Source of the DNA: Akkermansiaceae bacterium UBA6138
GTDB lineage: Bacteria > Verrucomicrobiota > Verrucomicrobiia > Verrucomicrobiales > DEV007
Length of the DNA: 64,000 nt
Assembly (NCBI GenBank): GCA_002422425.1
Contig: DIVG01000073.1
Location: 176,392-240,391 of the forward strand
Reading direction: 5' to 3'
Below the pieces are notes generated by a model. That model saw only the letters and a program-made list of their open reading frames with translations, was not told where the DNA came from and did no database searches. Within the stretch, counting starts at the first letter, position 1; every line of letters starts with the position of its first letter. This document shows positions 58,614 to 64,000 of this stretch, piece after piece. Both the position numbers and the translations under genes were made by a program.

Positions 58614-61397
58614 TCAACCCGCCAGGATCTGCTCCAGCACGTAGGGGAGGATGCCGCCCGCATTGTAGTAGTCCACTTCGGCCGGGGTATCGAGACGCAC
58701 TTTGAGCGGGATCTCAAGACTGGTCCCGTCGCTGAGATGGGCCACGAGGGTCGCGGTCTGCATGGGCTTCAACTCACCGGCGATGCCGACGATGTCGAAG
58801 GTGGCCTCGGCGAGGTCCTTGACCTTGTCGTAGTGGGCCGGATCGGCAAAGTTCAGGGGCAGCACGCCCATCCCGATGAGGTTGGAGCGGTGGATACGCT
58901 CGAAGGACTTCGTGACCACGGCGCTGACACCAAGGAGACGGGTGCCCTTGGCGGCCCAGTCACGCGAGGATCCCATCCCGTAGTCGGACCCTCCGATGAT
59001 GACGAGGGGCGTGCCCTCGGCCTGATAGGCCATTGAGGCATTGTAGATGAAGGTGGGCTTGGCTCCGGCCGCTGCCGAGATCGTGGTGTCGGGAGCGGCG
59101 ACGTCGGAAGCACCGAAGTACTGGGTGTAGCCGCCCTCGACTCCGGGGCACATCAGGTTCTTGATGCGGACGTTCGCGAAGGTGCCGCGGGTCATGACGC
59201 GGTCATTACCGCGGCGGGCGCCATAGGAGTTGAAAGAGGCTTTCTCGACTCCGTTCGCGAGGAGATACTGACCGGCGGGCGAGGTCTCCTTGATCGATCC
59301 GGCCGGGGAGATGTGGTCGGTCGTGACGGAGTCGCCGAAGATGCCGAGGGGGCGGGCCCCGACGATGTCTTCGCTACCGCCGACCTTGCTCTCGAAGAAG
59401 GGAGGCGACTGCACGTAGGTGGATTTTTCATCCCAGGTGTAGGTCGCGCCGGTCGTGCCGTCGATCTCGCCCCACTTGGGATTGGCGGTGTCGACGTTGC
59501 CATAGAGTTTCGCATAAACCTCGGGCTTGAGCGCGCTCGCGAGCTGAGCGCGGATCTCGGCCTGCGAAGGCCACACGTCGGCGAGGAAGACGGGGTTGCC
59601 GTCGACGTCATTGCCGAGCGGCTCGCTCGTGAGGTCGATATCGACGCGTCCGGCGAGGGCGTAAGCGACGACGAGGGGCGGTGACATGAGGAAGTTCGCC
59701 CGGATCGAGCCGTGGACGCGGGCCTCGAAGTTGCGGTTGCCGGAAAGAACCGAGGCACAGACGAGGTCGCCCTGCTTGATCGCGTCTTCGATCGCGGGGT
59801 GGAGCGGGCCGCTGTTGCCGATACAGGTGGTGCAGCCGTAGCCGACCGTTTCAAAACCGAGTTTGTCGAGCTCGGTCTGAAGTCCGGTGGCCTCGAGGTA
59901 GTCGGTCACGACACGCGAGCCCGGCCCGAGGGAGGTCTTCACGAAGGGAGCGACAGTGAGGCCTTTTTCGTTGGCCTTTTTCGCGACGAGTCCGGCCGCG
60001 AGCATGACACTCGGGTTCGAAGTGTTCGTGCAGCTCGTGATCGCGGCAATGAGGACGCTGCCGTGCCTGAGCTGAGTATCGACGTCGAGGGCGGTGATGG
60101 TTTCACCGGCAACGAGCGGATTCTCAAATTCCCCGGCGGGCGAGTTGAGGTGGAGCGGGATGGAAATGCCGCGATTGGCGGGATCGAGACCGAAACCGCC
60201 GGCACTAACGGGGGCGGCGTAGAGCTGGTTGAATTTATTGCCGAGCTGCGGCACGTCGATACGGTCCTGGGGACGTTTCGGACCCGCGACGGCGGGCACG
60301 ATTGTGGACAGGTCGAGCTCGAGCAGGTCGGTGTAGTCACACTCGTCCTTGTCGGGAATGCCGAAAAGATTCTGCGCCTTGTAATAATTCTCCACCGTGG
60401 TGCAGAGCTCTTCGGAACGGCCGGTCCCGCGGAGGTAGTTGATCGTCTCATCATCCACCGGGAAGAAGCCCATTGTGGCGCCGTACTCGGGAGCCATGTT
60501 CGCGATCGTGGCACGGTCAGGGAGAGAAAGAGCGGTGGCTCCGGGGCCGAAGAACTCAACAAACTTACCGACGACTCCGTGGGCACGAAGAATCTCGGTG
60601 ACACGAAGAGTGAGGTCGGTCGCGGTGACACCCTCGGCAAGAGCGCCGTGGAGGTAAACACCGACGACTTCGGGCACAAGGAAGGTGACGGGCTGGCCGA
60701 GCATGCCGGCCTCGGCTTCGATCCCGCCGACGCCCCAGCCGACGACGCCGAGGCCGTTGATCATGGTCGTGTGCGAATCCGTCCCGACGAGGGTGTCAGG
60801 ATAATAGACGCCGTCTTTGGAAAATACTCCTTTGGCGAGATACTCGAGGTTGACCTGGTGCACGATCCCGATGCCCGGAGGCACGACCGAGAAGGTCTCG
60901 AAGGCCTGCTGGCCCCATTTCAGGAATTCGTAGCGCTCGCGGTTGCGGATGAACTCGATCGCCATGTTACGGTCAAGCGCGGCCTGGGAACCGGAGAAAT
61001 CGACCTGGACGGAGTGGTCGACGACGAGATCGACCGGAACGAGCGGCTCGACTTTGGCAGCGGAGGCTCCGCGGGCGACAGCGGCGTCACGCATCGCCGC
61101 GATGTCGACGAGGAGCGGCACCCCGGTGAAGTCCTGCAGGACGATGCGGGCCACGGTGAAAGGAATCTCGTATTCGCCCGGTGCCTTCGCATTCCAGTTC
61201 GCGAGATTTCTGACATCGATCTCACTGACCTTGCGTCCGTCGATGTTGCGCAATACCGATTCCAGGACGATGCGGATACTGACGGGGAGACGGCTGAGAT
61301 TCGCGGCAACACCGGCTTCGGCCAACGCGGGCAGCGAGTAAAATTTCCCTTCGGCTCCGGAACCGGTGGTGAAAGAACGGACAACGTCAAAACTCAT
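58614..61397 (-). CDS. acnA: Aconitate hydratase
   Basis: 927 residues from ATG 61397 (MSFDVVRSFTTGSGAEG). An in-frame ATG at 61574 would add 59 residues that include the likely promoter and was rejected. Cluster ligands are in ITSCTNTSNPSVMLAAGL and YGCTTCIGNSGPL, and substrate-site blocks in GTDSHTTMINGLGVVGWGVG, YGMGSSRDWAAKGTRLLG and GIFGDSVTTDHISPAGSI. The length and block order fit the AcnA/IRP1 type. It interconverts citrate and isocitrate in the TCA cycle in the cytoplasm. No other TCA gene is adjacent. Confidence 0.96.
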   Translation of the reverse strand: MSFDVVRSFTTGSGAEGKFYSLPALAEAGVAANLSRLPVSIRIVLESVLRNIDGRKVSEIDVRNLANWNAKAPGEYEIPFTVARIVLQDFTGVPLLVDIAAMRDAAVARGASAAKVEPLVPVDLVVDHSVQVDFSGSQAALDRNMAIEFIRNRERYEFLKWGQQAFETFSVVPPGIGIVHQVNLEYLAKGVFSKDGVYYPDTLVGTDSHTTMINGLGVVGWGVGGIEAEAGMLGQPVTFLVPEVVGVYLHGALAEGVTATDLTLRVTEILRAHGVVGKFVEFFGPGATALSLPDRATIANMAPEYGATMGFFPVDDETINYLRGTGRSEELCTTVENYYKAQNLFGIPDKDECDYTDLLELDLSTIVPAVAGPKRPQDRIDVPQLGNKFNQLYAAPVSAGGFGLDPANRGISIPLHLNSPAGEFENPLVAGETITALDVDTQLRHGSVLIAAITSCTNTSNPSVMLAAGLVAKKANEKGLTVAPFVKTSLGPGSRVVTDYLEATGLQTELDKLGFETVGYGCTTCIGNSGPLHPAIEDAIKQGDLVCASVLSGNRNFEARVHGSIRANFLMSPPLVVAYALAGRVDIDLTSEPLGNDVDGNPVFLADVWPSQAEIRAQLASALKPEVYAKLYGNVDTANPKWGEIDGTTGATYTWDEKSTYVQSPPFFESKVGGSEDIVGARPLGIFGDSVTTDHISPAGSIKETSPAGQYLLANGVEKASFNSYGARRGNDRVMTRGTFANVRIKNLMCPGVEGGYTQYFGASDVAAPDTTISAAAGAKPTFIYNASMAYQAEGTPLVIIGGSDYGMGSSRDWAAKGTRLLGVSAVVTKSFERIHRSNLIGMGVLPLNFADPAHYDKVKDLAEATFDIVGIAGELKPMQTATLVAHLSDGTSLEIPLKVRLDTPAEVDYYNAGGILPYVLEQILAG

Positions 61398-61527
61398 CTT
61401 TTCAGGTCGATTTACAAATTTCAGAATGGCGCAATCCCCGTCTGATCTCCGGACCGGACGGGGTGGAGTGACCGTACGAACCCTGTTGACCCGCGCGAGC
61501 GGCAGCATCCGGACGATTTCGCCCCAA

Positions 61528-61556
61528 TCTGTAAAGCACGATGCGCGCCGGTTCAA
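61528..61556 (-). promoter_or_regulatory. Candidate sigma-70-type promoter of acnA
   Basis: Read on the minus strand, TTGAAC (61551-61556) and TACAGA (61528-61533) are separated by 17 bp, about 130 bp ahead of the acnA ATG. The spacing is ideal but each hexamer is only a partial match, so support is modest. Confidence 0.35.
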
Positions 61557-61566
61557 CAAAGGGTTT

Positions 61567-62103
61567 TTAGACAAAAAGCGGGGCCACTTCGAGTTGCAGG
61601 ACGCAGCCGGGATGAATTTCGAAGGGATCTTCGGGCGGGAGTTCGCGATAGGCCCCGTCCGGGTCGAGCGAGAGGAGCAGAGCGGAGCGGTCTTCGGGAT
61701 CGAGAATCAGGTAAAACGGGACGCCGTTGGCCGCGTAAAGGTCGCGTTTGGCGACGAGGTCCTTTTGCCGCGTCGAGGGCGATAGAATCGCGGCGGCGAA
61801 CTCGGGGCGACGCTCGACCCACTGTCCGGTCGGCTTTTCGCAGACGACCATGAAATCGGGACGGACGACGGTGGTCGCATCGACGTGCCAGTCGCTTTCA
61901 TAAATGGCGACACACTTGCCGGGAAATGGCTCCTTGTGGAGAACAGTCTTCAATTGAAAGAAGAGGTTACCGGCAATGGCCTGATGAAAAAAATTCGGTG
62001 CAGGCGACATCGCTACGGGAATCCCGTCCCATAATTCCCAGTCCCCTTCCCACAGAAGGTAGTCCTCGATACAATAGTTCGGTTTGTAGAAGACGGCGGC
62101 CAT
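61567..62103 (-). CDS. Uma2 family (DUF820) PD-(D/E)xK protein with an altered active site
   Basis: 178 residues. The Uma2 fold is visible: YLLWEGDWELWDGIPVAMSP, TTVVRPDFMVVCEKP (Asp83), LSPSTRQKDLVAKRDLY (Lys119) and YAANGVPFYLILDPE. In active family members the second acidic residue sits in VVEVLSP; here the text is FAAAILSP, Ala105 in place of Glu. The protein may therefore lack nuclease activity or use another residue. Uma2 genes are common, poorly understood and often multi-copy in cyanobacteria and PVC bacteria. It follows the peroxiredoxin terminator on the same strand. Confidence 0.85.
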   Translation of the reverse strand: MAAVFYKPNYCIEDYLLWEGDWELWDGIPVAMSPAPNFFHQAIAGNLFFQLKTVLHKEPFPGKCVAIYESDWHVDATTVVRPDFMVVCEKPTGQWVERRPEFAAAILSPSTRQKDLVAKRDLYAANGVPFYLILDPEDRSALLLSLDPDGAYRELPPEDPFEIHPGCVLQLEVAPLFV

Positions 62104-62134
62104 GGCGGGAATCTACAGCATCCCCCTCCACAAA

Positions 62135-62160
62135 AAAAGCCCGGATCGCTCCGGGCTTTT
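62135..62160 (-). terminator. Intrinsic terminator after the peroxiredoxin gene
   Basis: A perfect 8 bp stem (AGCCCGGA at 62138-62145, TCCGGGCT at 62150-62157) with a TCGC loop, extended by A/T pairs. On the minus strand it is followed by a run of seven T (62138-62132), so it should end transcription just after the peroxiredoxin stop at 62183. On the plus strand the T-run is shorter. Confidence 0.85.
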
Positions 62161-62182
62161 CGTGAAAACGCCGACCAGTCGA

Positions 62183-62677
62183 TCAGCCGAGCTCTTTGAG
62201 TCTCGCTTTGATCGCCTCGAAGTTCGGCATCTCGCCCGGGTTGTCGTTACTCTCGGAATACTGAACGATCCCGGCGCTGTCGATGATGAAGGCGGAACGC
62301 TTCGGCACGCCGCCCATGGGGAGATTTTTATCGGGGAGGAAACTCTTGTAGGCGACGTCGTAGGCTTTGGCCACCTCGTGCTCGTAATCGCTCAGGAGAG
62401 TGATCTCGATGCCTTCTTTTTCTTTCCAGTTCTGCTGGGCGAACGGATTGTCGCCACTGATGCCGTAGACCTTCGCATTGAGATCGGCATATTCGGAGAG
62501 CTCGCTCGTGACCGAGCAGAACTCTTTCGTGCAACCGCCGGTGAAGGCCATGGGGACAAAAAGGAGGAGGAGGTTGCCGTCTCCGAGGAGGTTCATGAGT
62601 CTGACGGTCTCGGGGCCGTCGGCGCCGATGGTGGTCAGTTCGAAATCGGGTGCGTTGGTGCCTAGAGGAATAGCCAT
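62183..62677 (-). CDS. Peroxiredoxin (AhpE/BCP-like)
   Basis: 164 residues. The fold is AhpC/TSA: GTNAPDFELTTIGADG, then LLLLFVPMAFTGGCTKEFCS with the peroxidatic Cys near residue 49 and a second Cys five residues later (GCTKEFC), and VPKRSAFIIDSAGIVQYS. The TxxC context is typical of one-Cys or atypical two-Cys AhpE/PrxQ-like enzymes that reduce peroxides in the cytoplasm with thiol donors. It stands alone, with a strong terminator 20 bp after the stop. Confidence 0.92.
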   Translation of the reverse strand: MAIPLGTNAPDFELTTIGADGPETVRLMNLLGDGNLLLLFVPMAFTGGCTKEFCSVTSELSEYADLNAKVYGISGDNPFAQQNWKEKEGIEITLLSDYEHEVAKAYDVAYKSFLPDKNLPMGGVPKRSAFIIDSAGIVQYSESNDNPGEMPNFEAIKARLKELG

Positions 62678-62772
62678 GTGGAATAGTGGATTTAAGGGAG
62701 TTGTACGGTCATCCGGATGAATTTTAACCGCTCATAGTAGGGTAAAGGATGGGGCGGGCGGGTCAAGGCGAT

Positions 62773-63462
62773 TCACTCCCCGGGATCGTCACGCACCTTC
62801 GTCTCGACAACAAGCTGGCCGGCCTCGCCGTAAACGGCTCCGAGAGACGCGATGTGCGCTTTGACGGCCTCGTTCTCCGGATCGAGTTTGAAAAAGTCGA
62901 GCGCCTTATAGTTGTCGACGAATCCGGACGGCATCTCGCCCGTCGCGGGACGAATGTCTTTGACCTTGAACGCAACGGTGCGGGCGCGAACTTCGGGCTC
63001 GAGGATAAAAGTGGCATTGAGATAGCGTAACCCTTTGTCGAAAATACCCTTTCGCATGGGCTGCGCCATCGCCGCGACGATGCCCTCGGGCCCGATGCTC
63101 TCGACCGAGGTATTGCCGCGAAAATCTTTCGCCACCTCGAAGGTCGCGATAATCCGGTTCAAATCTTCAGCCGTGAAAAGGATGCGTTCGGCCCGGTTCT
63201 CCCTGACCGCAGTGGCGACGAGATCGAGCTTGGCCCTGACGGCGTCGATGGCGGCGGGGGTTGGCTCGACGACAGGGAGCTCGGCGGGCGTATCCTGCGT
63301 GAACGTGCCGATGGCACGATTCTGATACGTACCGATGACGGTGTAGAGGATGATGAGGCCGCCGAAAACAAAAACGATCGCTCCGAGAATGAGACAACCG
63401 GGTATCGGGGACCCTCGCAGGGCGGCGCGGGAATCTTCGGGGATCGTTTCTTCGTCTGGCAT
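62773..63462 (-). CDS. Membrane-anchored protein of unknown function
   Basis: 229 residues. A single membrane helix near residues 22-45 (CLILGAIVFVFGGLIILYTV) follows a short acidic N-terminus. The extracytoplasmic part is mixed alpha/beta with AENRAERILFTAEDLNRIIA-like text near 100 (LFTAEDLNRIIATFEVAKDF) and KVKDIRPATGEMPSGFVDNY, and no recognised domain. It is divergent from the permease at 63720 across 257 bp. No function is assigned. Confidence 0.7.
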   Translation of the reverse strand: MPDEETIPEDSRAALRGSPIPGCLILGAIVFVFGGLIILYTVIGTYQNRAIGTFTQDTPAELPVVEPTPAAIDAVRAKLDLVATAVRENRAERILFTAEDLNRIIATFEVAKDFRGNTSVESIGPEGIVAAMAQPMRKGIFDKGLRYLNATFILEPEVRARTVAFKVKDIRPATGEMPSGFVDNYKALDFFKLDPENEAVKAHIASLGAVYGEAGQLVVETKVRDDPGE

Positions 63463-63673
63463 GTCGGGACTTTGGCTTCGACCCGCGAAAACGCAAAGTC
63501 CGATTTCCCGAACCCGTCCCCGCGCCAGCCTTGCGCATCAAGACTCAACCATCAGAAAAATAGCTGATCTCCAGCAGATTCAGGGAGAAACAAAAAGGGG
63601 CCATATCCTGTTTCCGATTTCAGTCTCCCCCCGCCCCACCAGAACCGCGCGCCGTCCCGCCTACCGATCCGCG

Positions 63674-63702
63674 TTGACAGGCCATGCGGCACGCGATAAA
63701 AC
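63674..63702 (+). promoter_or_regulatory. Candidate sigma-70-type promoter of the sugar permease gene
   Basis: A perfect -35 hexamer TTGACA (63674-63679), a 17 bp spacer and TAAAAC (63697-63702) lie just before the ATG at 63720. The -10 matches four of six positions. The short leader (about 10-15 bases) would leave little space for a ribosome-binding site. Confidence 0.5.
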
Positions 63703-63719
63703 CTGACACATTCTCCTGC

Positions 63720-64000
63720 ATGAAGCGCACCCTCGGCATCTTCACTCTCCTCGTTGTTGTCTACTTCGCCACTTGGCTGATGAGCGATCTTCTCACGGGC
63801 CGGCAGAGTTTTCTCTCCCCTTTCAATCAGGAAAATCTCCTGCGGCGGACCGCCCTTTTCGGAATCATCGGGGTCGGCGTTGCTTTTGTCATCATAACCG
63901 GCGGGATCGACCTTTCGATCGGATCCGTTGTCTGCCTCATCGGAGTCGGCTTTCCCTGGCTCGCGGTGCAGATGGGGCAGCCGCTCTGGCTCGCGCTGCC
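63720..64000 (+). CDS. RbsC-type sugar ABC permease, 5' part only
   Basis: From ATG 63720 the frame is open to the window edge (93 codons and two bases). It starts with a membrane helix (GIFTLLVVVYFATWLM), then a second stretch with the family marker FVIITGGIDLSIGSVVCLIG, the conserved GG(I/V)DLS(V/I)G block of ribose/galactose/AI-2 type permeases (BPD_transp_2). It should form the membrane channel of a sugar importer; its ATPase and binding protein must lie outside the window. A good promoter is just upstream, so it may be the first gene of its operon. Confidence 0.88.
   Translation, partial: MKRTLGIFTLLVVVYFATWLMSDLLTGRQSFLSPFNQENLLRRTALFGIIGVGVAFVIITGGIDLSIGSVVCLIGVGFPWLAVQMGQPLWLAL

Noticed and set aside
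59712..61445. 577-codon plus-strand frame
   Set aside because: Antisense to aconitase, which has all its signature blocks on the minus strand.
1..64000. tRNA, rRNA, riboswitch or transposase genes
   Set aside because: None was recognised by eye; a tRNA or covariance-model scan would be needed to exclude small RNA genes.

Overview
This 64 kb window is GC-rich chromosomal DNA from a bacterium of the PVC superphylum, most likely a verrucomicrobium. The evidence is gene content: two PVC-type dehydrogenase/haem-binding propeller proteins, a planctomycete-type cytochrome c domain fused to DUF2231, a DUF1501 protein, a secreted sulfatase, Tat-exported Gfo/Idh/MocA and phosphatase proteins, and System II (ResB/CcsA) cytochrome c maturation. 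This assignment is inferred from gene families; no rRNA or marker phylogeny is visible. No rRNA, tRNA, CRISPR array, transposase or prophage was recognised.

Layout. 1-6.7 kb: the 3'-truncated end of a PVC dehydrogenase gene, a 200 bp element with 29 bp inverted ends, and a minus-strand cluster (Gfo/Idh oxidoreductase, SDR, VOC protein, epimerase) transcribed away from a PAS-AraC regulator; the shared promoter region holds a nested inverted repeat. 6.8-16.1 kb: mpl (murein recycling), then a plus-strand run of DUF2231-cytochrome c-LRR protein, lipoprotein, ResB, CcsA and a 29-residue membrane peptide, followed by pyruvate kinase and a DUF4250 protein. 16.2-22.7 kb: membrane-tethered cytochrome c, GNAT acetyltransferase, a receiver-adenylate cyclase protein, bacterioferritin with its ferredoxin (possible Fur box upstream), the P-loop Fe-S carrier Mrp and an RsmB-like rRNA methyltransferase.

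22.7-34.6 kb is one long minus-strand block: a DppBC-like peptide ABC transporter whose only ATPase has lost most catalytic motifs and whose binding protein carries a large insertion, a phytanoyl-CoA dioxygenase-family enzyme, asnS, and a two-gene unit of a membrane Ser/Thr kinase with duplicated PEGA/SUMF-like domains plus a membrane coiled-coil protein. 34.8-42.8 kb: secreted protein, double-thioredoxin-fold protein, Tat Gfo/Idh protein, an accessory-looking patch (orphan gene fragment, FRG-domain protein, AT-rich spacer, unknown small protein), and a LysR regulator divergent from ilvD.

42.9-64 kb: DUF2141 protein, sulfatase, a second PVC propeller-HEAT-cytochrome c protein, an SHD1-like secreted protein, prfC with an MtfA-type peptidase, two Tat alkaline phosphatases (PhoD and PhoA types), DsbD, DUF1501, aconitase, a Uma2-family protein lacking a catalytic Glu, a peroxiredoxin with a clear terminator, a small membrane protein, and the start of an RbsC-type sugar permease running off the right edge.

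The most unusual items are the pseudo-ATPase peptide transporter and the kinase/coiled-coil pair. Most of the rest is ordinary PVC metabolism: extracytoplasmic redox chemistry supported by its own cytochrome and disulfide maturation genes, scavenging of sulfate esters, phosphate esters and peptides, and core housekeeping.
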